Positions 15,814 through 24,382 of a stretch of DNA of 64,000 nt are shown here, piece by piece. Every line of letters begins with the position of its first letter. Positions within the stretch are counted from its first letter, which is position 1. Source of the DNA: Streptomyces sp. DT2A-34 (GTDB lineage: Bacteria > Actinomycetota > Actinomycetes > Streptomycetales > Streptomycetaceae); contig NZ_JASTWJ010000001.1 in the NCBI RefSeq assembly GCF_030499515.1, positions 7,730,001-7,794,000 of the forward strand, given 5' to 3'. A program made the translations under genes and the position numbers. The notes under the pieces are model-generated. The model was not told the origin of the DNA and made no database searches. It was given only the letters and a program-made list of their open reading frames with translations.

Positions 15814-16650
15814 ATGCCCTGCCTCCCCGACCCCGCCTCCCTTCCTGACCCCGCCTCCCTTCCTGACCCTGCCTCCCTCCCCGGCACCGCCGCCCTCTCC
15901 GACTCGGCCTTCCTCGACGCCACCGCCGATCGCCTCGCCGCCCTCCCCACCGTCCGGGCCGTCGCTCTCGGCGGCTCGCGAGCCCAGGGCACCCACATGC
16001 CCGACAGCGACTGGGACCTGGCGATCTACTACCGGGGCGCCTTCGATCCAGCGGACCTGCGCGCGGTCGGCTGGGAGGGCGAGGTCTCCGAGGTCGGCGG
16101 CTGGGGCGGCGGTGTCTTCAACGGGGGTGCGTGGCTGACCGTCGACGGGCGGCGCGTCGACGTCCATTACCGCGATCTCGACGTCGTGGAGCGGGAGTTG
16201 GCCGAGGCGGAGGAGGGGCGGTTCCGGGTGGAGCCGTTGCTGTTCCATCTCGCGGGGATTCCCAGCTACTTGGTCGTCGCTGAGCTGGCGATCAACCAGG
16301 TGCTTCGGGGTGCGCTGCCCCGGCCGGCCGGCTATCCGCGGAAGTTGCGTCACACGGCGCGCGAGCGTTGGTACGGCACCGCCCGGGCCACCCTCGGGTA
16401 CGCGCAGGCCAACCATGTCCCGGCGGGCCGCCGCACCGAGGTCGCGGGGGCGATCGCCACGGCTGCCGTGCAGACGGGGCATGCGGTGCTGGCGGGGCGG
16501 GGGGAGTGGGTGACGAATGAGAAGCGGTTGCTGGAGCGGGCGGGGCTGCGGGGCGTTGACGGTGTCATCGGGTCGCTGGGTGGGCGTCCCGACCAGTTGA
16601 GCGGGGCGGTCGCGGAAGCGGAGGCGCTGTTCGAGCGGGCTATGGGCTGA
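15814..16650 (+). CDS. Nucleotidyltransferase-domain protein
   Basis: 278 residues. The catalytic core has the Pol-beta type motif GGSRAQGTHMPDSDWDLAIY, and a third acidic residue in RRVDVHYRD. The C-terminal half (from about residue 150) is helical, as in DUF4037/AadA-like enzymes, some of which inactivate aminoglycosides and others of which are MNT toxin or antitoxin components. The substrate is unknown. The N-terminus carries SLPDPA repeats from an 18-bp tandem repeat. TACGCT 7 bases before ATG 15814 suggests a leaderless transcript. It lies 70 bases after the TIR gene on the same strand. Confidence 0.8.
   Translation: MPCLPDPASLPDPASLPDPASLPGTAALSDSAFLDATADRLAALPTVRAVALGGSRAQGTHMPDSDWDLAIYYRGAFDPADLRAVGWEGEVSEVGGWGGGVFNGGAWLTVDGRRVDVHYRDLDVVERELAEAEEGRFRVEPLLFHLAGIPSYLVVAELAINQVLRGALPRPAGYPRKLRHTARERWYGTARATLGYAQANHVPAGRRTEVAGAIATAAVQTGHAVLAGRGEWVTNEKRLLERAGLRGVDGVIGSLGGRPDQLSGAVAEAEALFERAMG
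15835..15888 (+). repeat. 18-bp tandem repeat at the nucleotidyltransferase N-terminus
   Basis: Units GCCTCCCTTCCTGACCCC at 15835-15852 and 15853-15870, with degenerate copies on each side. They encode SLPDPA hexapeptides in front of the folded domain. Confidence 0.85.
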
Positions 16651-16895
16651 GGGCACCGCGTACGCTTCCCGCGTCCTCGGCTTCGCCGTCCCCGGACTGA
16701 CACCGCGCCTTCGCCGCGCGGGCTCCCGCAGTTGCGTTCATAAAGAACGTGGCGTTTCCACGTATCGTCACATCCCCGAAACACCGGCGTCCCATCGCCT
16801 CCAAGAACCCGCCCTACCGTGGACGCCACAGCCCCAAGCCCGGCCACCGTCGCCCGAAGGCTCACCCCCGCCCTCGACGAGACGACTGGAGCCCC

Positions 16896-18866
16896 GTGTC
16901 CCGCCCCGCAGTCCCGGCCCTCACCCTGCCGCCCTGGCTCGCCCACGCCCTGCGCACCCAGCGCGGACCCGTTCCCTGGAGTGCGGTCACGCGAGGGGCC
17001 TTGGCGGCCGGGCCCCTCCTCCTCGCCGCCGTCCTCGCCGACCGCGTCTCCCTCGGCGTCGTAGCAGCGATCGCGGCCATGCTCGCCGGCATCAACGACC
17101 GCCCCGGCAGCCGCCGTGCCTCCGTCAAGCGGCTCGGGGTGCCCGCGCTGGCAGGGGCGGCCGGGCTGCTCGTCGGGACGTACGCCGGGGACCATGTCGG
17201 AGCCGTCCCGCTCACCCTCCTCCTCACCGGCCTCGGGCTCTTCGCCGGCGGCATCAGCGCGGTCGGTCCCGTCTCCTCCGGCGCCGGCACGCAGTTGCTC
17301 GTCGCCTCCGCCATCGGGGCCGGGATGCCGTTGCCCGATGCCGGGTGGCAGCGGGCGCTCGCCTATCTCGCCGGTGCCGTATGGCTGCTCGCGTTGCGGC
17401 TCGTGCTTCCCACGCCCGGTTCCCTCGCCGGCGACTTCCGGTTCGACGGGGAGCGGGACGCCGTCGCCGCCGTGTACGACGCCGTCGGTGAGCTCCTCGA
17501 CGCCGCGGGCACCGAGCAGGCCTCCGCCCGGCGCGTGGCGCTCACCGCCGCCCTCGATCACGCGCAGGACGCCCTCGCCGGGCCCCGGCTGCGGCGGTAC
17601 GCCTCCTCGTCCACCGAGCGGCGGCTGCACGCGCAGTACGCGGCGGCCCTTCCCCTCGCCGAGGCCGCCACCGCGCTCGCCTGGGCCGGGGAACCCGTGC
17701 CCGCCCGGGCCTGCGAAGGCCCCCGACGCCTCGCCGCCGCCGTACGCGGCAACACGCACACCGGACCCCTCCCCGCGCCCTCCCGGTCCGCGCCCGCGCT
17801 GCGCGCCCTCGACGACGCCCTGCTGCATGCCGCCGAGGCCTTCGACCGGGGCAAGGGCAACCGCGACCTGCACACCCGGCGTCGTAGGCCCAAGGACCTT
17901 GTCCGTTCCCTGTTCGGGGCCGGCGGGCGGGAGTACGGCCTGCGCGTCGCCCTCTGCTTCGGGGCCAGCGCCGCCATCGCCCAGGCCCTGCACCACGCCC
18001 AGTGGCACGGGCAGCACGAGCACTGGTACTGGCTCCCGGCCACCGCCGTCTTCCTCGTCAAGCCCGACCTCGGGCCGCTCGCGTCCCGGGTGCTGTGCCG
18101 GGCCGCCGGCACGGTGCTGGGCGCCCTCCTCTTCGCCGGGTTCGCGGCCGTGCTGCCCCGGCCGGAAGGGCTCATCGCGCTCGTGGCTCTCAGCGGCGCC
18201 CTCATTCCCGTGGCCACTCGGCACTTCGCCGCCCAGACCGCCGTCGTGACCGTCCTCGTGCTCGCGCTGGTGATGGTGGGCGGCGAGCCGCAGGCCTCCG
18301 CGAGCCGGATCGGGGAGACGCTGCTGGCCTGCGCGATCGTGCTGGTCGTGGGGCATCTGCCGATGCCGGGGCAGCGGGGCGGGGGAGTACGGGCACGGCT
18401 CACAGCGGCCAACCGGGCCGCGCACGCGTACCTGGCGCATGTTCTGCGGGAGTCCGATGCCGCGGTGCTGCGCGAGTCCGACGCCGAGGCGCTGCGCGAC
18501 GCCGACGCCCGTACCCCGCTCCCGTCCGACGGCCGTGGCCCCGCCCCTTCCGGCGACCGTGCCCTGCGCTGGACGCTTCGCCGCGAGGCCTACCGCACGC
18601 TCGCCGAGGCCCGGACCGCCATCGCGCTCGCCGCCGCGGAACTCCCCGCCCTCGCCCGGCACACGGAGGGCGCGGACGACGTCGTCGCCACCCTCGAACA
18701 GCTCGTCGACACGACCACCGCGTGCGCCGTGCACCTCGACGACTCGGGCCGGCTCACGTCCTGGCACACCGCCCACCTCGCCGAGTTGCTGGACGAGCTC
18801 GCGCGCGAGCGCGACCGGGTCGGACTACGCGGCCCCGAGGTCCCCGACGTGCCGCTCGCAGGCTGA
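16896..18866 (+). CDS. FUSC family membrane protein
   Basis: 656-residue integral membrane protein of the FUSC/aromatic-acid exporter-like family. Two blocks of hydrophobic helices lie at about 30-170 and 385-500, separated by a helical soluble region. A second soluble helical region follows to the C-terminus. The second block holds the conserved YWLPATAVFLVKPDLG segment, with RAAGTVLGALLF after it. Relatives export aromatic acids or fusaric acid, but the substrate is not predictable. GTG 16896 is preferred because CTGGAG precedes it; an upstream in-frame ATG at 16749 would add a basic unstructured stretch. Confidence 0.85.
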   Translation: MSRPAVPALTLPPWLAHALRTQRGPVPWSAVTRGALAAGPLLLAAVLADRVSLGVVAAIAAMLAGINDRPGSRRASVKRLGVPALAGAAGLLVGTYAGDHVGAVPLTLLLTGLGLFAGGISAVGPVSSGAGTQLLVASAIGAGMPLPDAGWQRALAYLAGAVWLLALRLVLPTPGSLAGDFRFDGERDAVAAVYDAVGELLDAAGTEQASARRVALTAALDHAQDALAGPRLRRYASSSTERRLHAQYAAALPLAEAATALAWAGEPVPARACEGPRRLAAAVRGNTHTGPLPAPSRSAPALRALDDALLHAAEAFDRGKGNRDLHTRRRRPKDLVRSLFGAGGREYGLRVALCFGASAAIAQALHHAQWHGQHEHWYWLPATAVFLVKPDLGPLASRVLCRAAGTVLGALLFAGFAAVLPRPEGLIALVALSGALIPVATRHFAAQTAVVTVLVLALVMVGGEPQASASRIGETLLACAIVLVVGHLPMPGQRGGGVRARLTAANRAAHAYLAHVLRESDAAVLRESDAEALRDADARTPLPSDGRGPAPSGDRALRWTLRREAYRTLAEARTAIALAAAELPALARHTEGADDVVATLEQLVDTTTACAVHLDDSGRLTSWHTAHLAELLDELARERDRVGLRGPEVPDVPLAG

Positions 18867-18957
18867 CGTCGGCGCGGTGGCCCGCACGCGGACCGGGCTG
18901 CTCCCCGATGCGCGGTTCACCTCACGCGCCCCCGCGACCGCGTCGTACGTTGGCGTG

Positions 18958-20322
18958 ATGACGCCTTCTCCCGCAGAAGCTCCCGCCGACCTCGTCATCA
19001 CCGGATGCACCGTCCTCGTGCACGACGACCAAGAGCGGATCGGGTTCGAGGAGGATGCCGCGATCGTCGTACGGGGCGGGGTCGTCGAGGCTGTCACGAC
19101 CGCCGACGCCGTGCGCGACCGACCCGCCGTCGAGCGCCTCGACGCAGCAGGCCAGGTCGCCCTCCCCGGCCTCGTCAACTGCCACACCCACGCCCCGATG
19201 GTCGCCCTGCGCGGTGTCGCCGAGGACCTGCCCACCGAGGAGTGGTTCAACGACGTCGTCTGGCCCGTCGAGTCCAACCTCACCGAACGGGACGTGGAGT
19301 GGGGGGCGCGGCTCGCCTGCGCCGAGATGATCCGGGGCGGCGTCACCTGCTTCGCCGACCACTACTTCTCGATGGACGCCGTGGCCGCCGTCGTCGCCGA
19401 GTGCGGGATGCGGGCCCACCTCGGCGAGGCCTTCTTCTCCTCCCAGGGGCCTCAAGGGCGGGAGAAGTCACTGGAGTTCGCGCTACGGCAGCGCGGCGGC
19501 GCCGACGGCCGTATCACCACCGCCCTCGCCCCGCACGCCCCCTACACCGTCGACGACGCCGACCTGGCCGCCACCGCCGAACTCGCCCGCGACCACGGCC
19601 TTCCCGTCCACCTCCACGCCTCCGAGAACCGCGACCAGGCCGAGACCAGCCTCGCCCGCCACGGCGTCACCCCCATCGAGGTCCTGAAACGCACCGGAAT
19701 CCTCGACGTCGACGTCCTCATCGCCCACGGCACCGGAATCCTCGACCGCGACCTGCCGGTCCTGGAGCATGCCTCCGGTCGTACGGCCGTCGCCAGCGCC
19801 CCCCGCGGCTATCTGAAGTTCGCCTGGCCCACCACCACACCCGTACGCGCCCTGCAGGACATCGGCATCCCCGTCGGGCTCGCCACGGACGGCGCCGCCT
19901 CCAACAACTCCCTCGACGTATGGGAGTCGATGGCCCTCACCGCCCTCATCCAGAAGTCGACCACCGGCGATCCGCGCTGGCTGACATCTCGTCAGGCCCT
20001 GCACCACGCCACCCTGCAGAGCGCCCGCGCGGTCGGGCTCGGTGACGTGGTCGGCAGCATCGCAGCCGGTCGGCGCGCCGACATCATCCTGGTCGACCTC
20101 ACCGGCCCGCACAGCCAGCCCGTCCACGACCTCGCCGCCACCCTCGTGCACAGCGCCCGCTCCTCCGACGTCCGCACGACCGTCGTCGACGGGCGGATCC
20201 TGATGCGCGACCGGGAACTGCTGACGATCGACGTGCCCGCGGTGGTGAGGGAGCTGGGGGAGCGGATGCCCGCCCTCCTGGACCGGAGCCACGGCAAGCG
20301 CATCCAGGAATACGACACATAG
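18958..20322 (+). CDS. Amidohydrolase of the TRZ/ATZ/MtaD type
   Basis: 454-residue metal-dependent deaminase/hydrolase. Metal ligands are seen in CHTHAPM (about 77-83), HLHASE, IAHGTGI and ATDGAASNNSLDV. The C-terminal beta-sandwich closes with AGRRADIILVDL. The closest functional groups are S-adenosylhomocysteine/5-methylthioadenosine deaminases and triazine hydrolases. The HLHASE motif with Glu fits a deaminase, but the substrate is not certain. ATG 18958 follows TACGTT by about 8 bases, so the transcript is probably leaderless. It lies 91 bases after the FUSC gene. Confidence 0.88.
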   Translation: MTPSPAEAPADLVITGCTVLVHDDQERIGFEEDAAIVVRGGVVEAVTTADAVRDRPAVERLDAAGQVALPGLVNCHTHAPMVALRGVAEDLPTEEWFNDVVWPVESNLTERDVEWGARLACAEMIRGGVTCFADHYFSMDAVAAVVAECGMRAHLGEAFFSSQGPQGREKSLEFALRQRGGADGRITTALAPHAPYTVDDADLAATAELARDHGLPVHLHASENRDQAETSLARHGVTPIEVLKRTGILDVDVLIAHGTGILDRDLPVLEHASGRTAVASAPRGYLKFAWPTTTPVRALQDIGIPVGLATDGAASNNSLDVWESMALTALIQKSTTGDPRWLTSRQALHHATLQSARAVGLGDVVGSIAAGRRADIILVDLTGPHSQPVHDLAATLVHSARSSDVRTTVVDGRILMRDRELLTIDVPAVVRELGERMPALLDRSHGKRIQEYDT

Positions 20323-20471
20323 CCCGAACATAGCCCGAGGCCCATGGAGCCCGCCGGTCACCAGGCGAGCAGGGGCGCGCGTCGGCTCTTGGGGCGTCTG
20401 CGGGCAGTGAGCGCATCCGTATCACGATGAGTGAGACAATTGATGCGGGGCGTAGCGGTTGATCATCGAGA

Positions 20472-20487
20472 GTGAGCGGGCGCTCAC
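20472..20487. promoter_or_regulatory. Palindrome upstream of the small protein gene
   Basis: GTGAGCG-GG-CGCTCAC has perfect 7-base arms and lies 110 bases upstream of the 61-residue gene. It has the size and shape of an operator for a dimeric repressor; no regulator gene is adjacent. Confidence 0.5.
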
Positions 20488-20597
20488 ACATCGCGGTGAA
20501 CGAGTGTCAACTACGTCTCAGTCCCGTCACCGGGCGAGGCGTTTCACCTCCGGCAGGCGTTAACTCCTACAAGTACGACGCTTTCTGGAGGTGCAGG

Positions 20598-20783
20598 ATG
20601 GTGAACGGGCGAACAGTGCTCGAACGCTTTCCCGCGGGCGGGCCGCGAGGGTCGTGGCCGGCGGAGGAGTTCGCACACGCGCGGCGCATGGAGGGTCTGG
20701 ACGCCGAGGTCGTCATGGACCTCGCGACGGACGCGTTCCTGGTGATCGTCCGCGGTGACCTCGCGGCTGACGCCGCCGCGTGA
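20598..20783 (+). CDS. Small conserved hypothetical protein
   Basis: 61 residues: MVNGRTVLERFPAGG, then SWPAEEFAHARRMEGLDAEV and VVMDLATDAFLVIVRGD. It has a single compact alpha/beta pattern, no membrane segment and no known domain that I can name. ATG 20598 has a very good ribosome site (GGAGGTGCAGG). An upstream in-frame extension to 20472 is unlikely, since it would cover the palindrome. Convergent with the ABC transporter gene. Confidence 0.6.
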   Translation: MVNGRTVLERFPAGGPRGSWPAEEFAHARRMEGLDAEVVMDLATDAFLVIVRGDLAADAAA

Positions 20784-20823
20784 CATGAGGGCCGGGGCGT
20801 TCCCCGTCGGGCCCTCGCGCTGA

Positions 20824-22767
20824 TCAGCCTGCCTTCGGGGCGGGCACCCGGGTCGTGAACTGCTCCGCCTGGAGCGAGTACAGCTCGGCGTAGACACCGC
20901 CGGTGGCCAGCAGTTCGTCGGGCGTGCCGGACTCCACGAGCCGCCCCTGGTCGAGGACGTGCACCAGATCGGCATGGCGTACGGACGCCAGCCGGTGGGT
21001 GATGAGGACGACCGTCTGCCCGGCGGAGGCCAGCGCGCGGATCTTCTCGAAGACCTCCAGCTCGGCCCGTGCGTCCAGGGCCGCGGTCGGCTCGTCCACG
21101 ATCAGGATGTGACCGCGCCGGTAGGCGGCCCGCGCGATCCCCAGCCGCTGCCACTGACCGCCCGACAGCTCGTGCCCGCCGCTGAAGTGCCGGGCCAGCA
21201 GGGTGTCCAGGCCGCGCGGCAGATCGGCGACCACGTCCTCGGCGCCGGCCTCGGCGAGCGAGGCGGCCAGACGTTCCTCGGTGAGGGGTGCGGAGGAGCG
21301 GCCGACGGCCACATTGACCCGGGCTGTGAACGGCCAGCGCTTGAAGTCCTGGGCCACCATCGCGATGCGCTCGGCGAGTTGGTGCCGGTCGGCGGTGGCC
21401 GCGTCGACGCCGTCCCAGAGGATGCGGCCCCGGTCCGGCGTGTAGAGACCCGCCAGCAGCTTCACCAGAGTGGTCTTCCCGGAGCCGTTCTCGCCGACCA
21501 GGGCGACGATCCGGCCGAGGGGGAGGGTGAGCGTGACATCGTCGAGGGCGGGGCGGGCGGATTCGCCGGGGTAGGAGAAGCTGACGTTCTCGAAACGGAC
21601 CTCCCGCGGGTCCTCGGGCAGGGTGGCCCCACCGACCGGAATCGCCCGTTCGGCCGCCTCGACGTACAGCCGCTGAAGGTCGCCCACGAAGAGGGCCTCC
21701 TCGTGGAGGGCGTTGACCTCCAGGACGAGGGTGTCGAGGCTCGACGAGCCGGTGCGGATCGCGATGACGGCCGTACCCGCCACGGAGAGCGCCATCGCGC
21801 CGGCGAGCAGCAGTCCGCCCAGCGTGGCGTACGTCGCGACGGTCGCGAGCCCCGTCCACGCCGCCGCGATGAGCCCCGTACGCGCTGCCAGCCGGGCCAG
21901 CCGCGCCTGCTCCGCCTCCGCCGTCTCCGACATGGCCCGGTAGTGGCGCAGGAGGAAGGGCCCGACGCCGTGGACGCGGATCTCGGGCGCGGCGGCGGGC
22001 TCGGTGAGCAGCCCGCTGATCAGATGGCCGGCCCGGGAGTGCTGCACCCAGGTGTGGAAGGACTCGTAGCGGCGCCGCGCGTTGGTCAGGGCGCTCCACG
22101 CGCTGGGCAGCGTCATGGTGGCGAGGAGGGGGAGCAGGGCGGGGTGCAGCACGGTGAGCACGCCGGCCGCGGCGATCAGCGAGATGCCCGCGTTCACGAC
22201 GCGCGTGCTGTACGCGATCATGCGGCGGGCGGCCCCCGCGCCGTACTGCGCGGTGTCCAGCAGCTTGTGGAAGGCGTGGTCCTCGATCGCGGCCAGCTCC
22301 ACGGCCGCCGCCCGCTCCAGATACAGCTCGGTCGCCACCCGCTCCACCTTGGGCTCCAGACGCCCGGCGGCGTACGTCGAAGCGGCCCGCAGCAACGTGG
22401 AGACCACCATCACGACGGCCATGGTGACGAGCGCGGGAACGGCACCCCGTAACCGCTCCTCCAGCGCCCCGCCGCCGATCAGCCGCCCCAGCACACTGTT
22501 CACGGCAAGCAGCCCGACCGCCTGCCCCAGCCCACGCCCCACCTCGGCCACCAGCACGGTCCGCGCGGCCCGCCGATCGGCCTGCCAGGCGAGCCGGAAA
22601 CTCGACGCCATCAGCGACGGCAGCCGCGTCACCATGGCCCGGAAGCTCAGCTCCAGAAAGGCGTCCCGATGCTGATTCCACCCCATGTCGTACCGCAGCG
22701 GACCCCCGAAGAGCAGCCGCTCCGACTCGGACACCTCAGCCGCACCAGCACCGCGCTTCTTCCCCAC
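20824..22767 (-). CDS. ABC transporter, fused membrane and ATPase domains
   Basis: 647-residue half-transporter. The N-terminal membrane domain (about 45-340) has roughly six helices, and the nucleotide-binding domain covers about 385-630. Walker A is GENGSGKTT, the signature LSGGQWQR and Walker B ILIVDEPTAALD, with the H-loop ITHRL. It works as a homodimer or with a partner, exporting peptides, lipids or drugs; no substrate gene is adjacent. The N-terminus has a cytosolic FGGPLRYDMGWNQHRDAFLE segment that is common in streptomycete exporters next to peptide clusters, but I see no precursor peptide nearby. Confidence 0.9.
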   Translation of the reverse strand: MGKKRGAGAAEVSESERLLFGGPLRYDMGWNQHRDAFLELSFRAMVTRLPSLMASSFRLAWQADRRAARTVLVAEVGRGLGQAVGLLAVNSVLGRLIGGGALEERLRGAVPALVTMAVVMVVSTLLRAASTYAAGRLEPKVERVATELYLERAAAVELAAIEDHAFHKLLDTAQYGAGAARRMIAYSTRVVNAGISLIAAAGVLTVLHPALLPLLATMTLPSAWSALTNARRRYESFHTWVQHSRAGHLISGLLTEPAAAPEIRVHGVGPFLLRHYRAMSETAEAEQARLARLAARTGLIAAAWTGLATVATYATLGGLLLAGAMALSVAGTAVIAIRTGSSSLDTLVLEVNALHEEALFVGDLQRLYVEAAERAIPVGGATLPEDPREVRFENVSFSYPGESARPALDDVTLTLPLGRIVALVGENGSGKTTLVKLLAGLYTPDRGRILWDGVDAATADRHQLAERIAMVAQDFKRWPFTARVNVAVGRSSAPLTEERLAASLAEAGAEDVVADLPRGLDTLLARHFSGGHELSGGQWQRLGIARAAYRRGHILIVDEPTAALDARAELEVFEKIRALASAGQTVVLITHRLASVRHADLVHVLDQGRLVESGTPDELLATGGVYAELYSLQAEQFTTRVPAPKAG

Positions 22768-22933
22768 CCCAGCCCCTCCCCCGGCCGCCCTCGTGACGGA
22801 GGGCCACTATGGCGGGGTGGGGGCGTTCGGGGGAGGGCGCGAGTGAGGGGCGGCGGGCACGCGCGGGCGTACGCCGTGCGGGCGAGGGCGGCGGGGCCGA
22901 AACGGGTGGTCACGCTTCGGCGCCGGCCCGCGC

Positions 22934-23022
22934 CATCCAGCCCGTCCGGCGTTTGAGGACGGGGCCCGTTCAGGGCCGAAGCGGGGGTCCAGGGGGCGGC
23001 AGCCCCCTGGTACGGGACGGAA
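22934..23022. repeat. Streptomyces intergenic repeat
   Basis: The stretch beginning CCATCCAGCCCGTCCGGCG, with TTTGAGGACGGGGCCCG and GGGGGCGGCAGCCCCCTGG inside, matches an element I know to be widespread between streptomycete genes. The last part is itself a hairpin. It fills most of the 312-base gap between the ABC transporter and the next gene; I see nothing else there. Confidence 0.7.
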
Positions 23023-23079
23023 GGTGCGGCACCGCTCCCACCACGGCACCCGCAGCCACCCCGCCCCACCGGCGGAGCC

Positions 23080-23514
23080 TCACGCGCTGATGTGCCGAGA
23101 CCACGTAGGCGTAGTCCCCGTCACCCGGCACAACACCAAATACAACGGAATCGGCGGCGTATAAGGAACCGTCCCGTCCGGCTGATGAATCAGCCGAGGC
23201 GCGTCCAGCACCACCGCCCCCGTCGTGTACCGCACCATCGCCGGCCACTCCAGCGCATAGTCGGAGTCGGACGGCACGATCCACCACCAGTGCGTCTCGT
23301 CGGCGTACACGCACCCCACACGAGGCAGCCGAGCCAGGACCAGAGGCCCGAAGCGGGCGGGCACCGCCACCGCGTCGCAGCCCAGGGGCGCCGTCATGCC
23401 GTCGGGAACGGGCAGCCGTCGAGGAGCCGCAGCGGAACGCAGGCCGCGGCGGAGCCGTACCAGCGAGTCCAGGCTCAGCACCTGACCGCCGCCGGACGCG
23501 CCGCTCACAGCCAT
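23080..23514 (-). CDS. Hypothetical protein downstream of an ATPase regulator
   Basis: 144 residues, no family recognised. A basic helical N-terminus ([20 protein letters not shown]) is followed by a beta-rich domain with conserved-looking Trp and Tyr residues (CVYADETHWWWIVPSDSDY, WPAMVRYTTGAVVLDAPRL). Proteins of this kind often sit with the ATPase/XRE/DUF397 genes in Streptomyces. ATG 23514 overlaps the end of the ATPase gene by 10 bases, so translational coupling is likely. Confidence 0.65.
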   Translation of the reverse strand: MAVSGASGGGQVLSLDSLVRLRRGLRSAAAPRRLPVPDGMTAPLGCDAVAVPARFGPLVLARLPRVGCVYADETHWWWIVPSDSDYALEWPAMVRYTTGAVVLDAPRLIHQPDGTVPYTPPIPLYLVLCRVTGTTPTWSRHISA

Positions 23515-24140
23515 GCGGGCCCCGTTCCCCCGCCGTGCCGCGCCCGCGTCCCGTCCTCGTCGCCCGAGTCCCCGGACGGACCCGGCTTGGGCCGGGACCC
23601 CCACCCGAGGTCGTTGTACGGCCCGATGCCGCGGCGGGCAGCGTCCCGGAGCCCGGCCGTGCGCGGCAGATCCGCCCAGACGACGAGCCCGGACTCCTGT
23701 TCCCGGGTCCCCCAGGCGTGGCAGAGGGCGTCGATGAGAAGCAGTCCCCTCCCGTGCTCCTCGTCGGGCCGCGCCGCCAACGGGTGCGGCTCACCCGGCG
23801 CGCACCCTTCGTCGCGCACGGCTATGCGCACCAGCTCGGCACCGTCGTGCAGCTCACAGACGATGTGCTCGCTCGCCGTGTGCACGATCGCGTTGGTGAC
23901 CAGCTCGGACACGACCAGAGCCGCCGTGTCGCAGGTGTCCTCGCACACCGCCCAGCCGTTCAACCGAGCCCGGGTCAGGCGTCTGGCCTGCGCGGGAGAA
24001 CCCGGATGCGCGGCCAGTTCGAAGCGGAACCGGCGCTCGGCAGCGGCGCCCAGCTGGGGGCCGACTCCCGTGGCGGCGCCGAAGCCGTGGGGGGCAGCGG
24101 CGTCTGTTCCTAAGGGCGGGGACGGAATCACGCTTGCCAC
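23505..24140 (-). CDS. HATPase-type anti-sigma-like regulator
   Basis: 211 residues with a GHKL ATPase fold as in RsbW/SpoIIAB: LVVSELVTNAIVHT (N box with Asn), VRDEGCAPG (G1 box) and HGRGLLLIDAL (G2 box). A disordered acidic tail follows. Such proteins are very numerous in Streptomyces, commonly beside an XRE regulator and a DUF397 protein, and influence development and antibiotic production. The start GTG 24140 is preferred. The next XRE gene is divergent, with two inverted repeats between them. Confidence 0.85.
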   Translation of the reverse strand: MASVIPSPPLGTDAAAPHGFGAATGVGPQLGAAAERRFRFELAAHPGSPAQARRLTRARLNGWAVCEDTCDTAALVVSELVTNAIVHTASEHIVCELHDGAELVRIAVRDEGCAPGEPHPLAARPDEEHGRGLLLIDALCHAWGTREQESGLVVWADLPRTAGLRDAARRGIGPYNDLGWGSRPKPGPSGDSGDEDGTRARHGGGTGPAWL

Positions 24141-24156
24141 TATCGCCCCGCCGTGA

Positions 24157-24171
24157 ACACTTGGCAAGTGT
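24157..24171. promoter_or_regulatory. Inverted repeat 1 between ATPase and XRE genes
   Basis: ACACTTG-G-CAAGTGT, perfect 7-base arms around one base. Placed directly upstream of the ATPase start, probably at its promoter. Confidence 0.6.
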
Positions 24172-24192
24172 CACTCTGAAAATTGCAGAGTG
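24172..24192. promoter_or_regulatory. Inverted repeat 2 between ATPase and XRE genes
   Basis: CACTCTG-N7-CAGAGTG with an A/T-rich spacer, starting one base after inverted repeat 1. Likely a binding site of the XRE regulator. Confidence 0.6.
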
Positions 24193-24382
24193 CTGTGTGA
24201 CGCGGTGGAAGGCCGTGGCACACTGCTCGCAACAGCATGTCGAGCGGCGCCAGTTGGGATCGCCGAGGATCCGCCGGTTCTCACCGGGATCTTCGAATTG
24301 GTCTTCGAATGGCGCCGTCGGCCTGTCGGGATTCATGTCGGGATTCAGCCGGCCTGTCGGGACTCATTCGTGGAGGTGGAGC

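Noticed and set aside
13668..15998. Very long open frame antisense to the TIR-NTPase gene
   Set aside because: A usual by-product of high third-position GC in the opposite strand; composition and codon use do not fit a protein, and no domain is seen.
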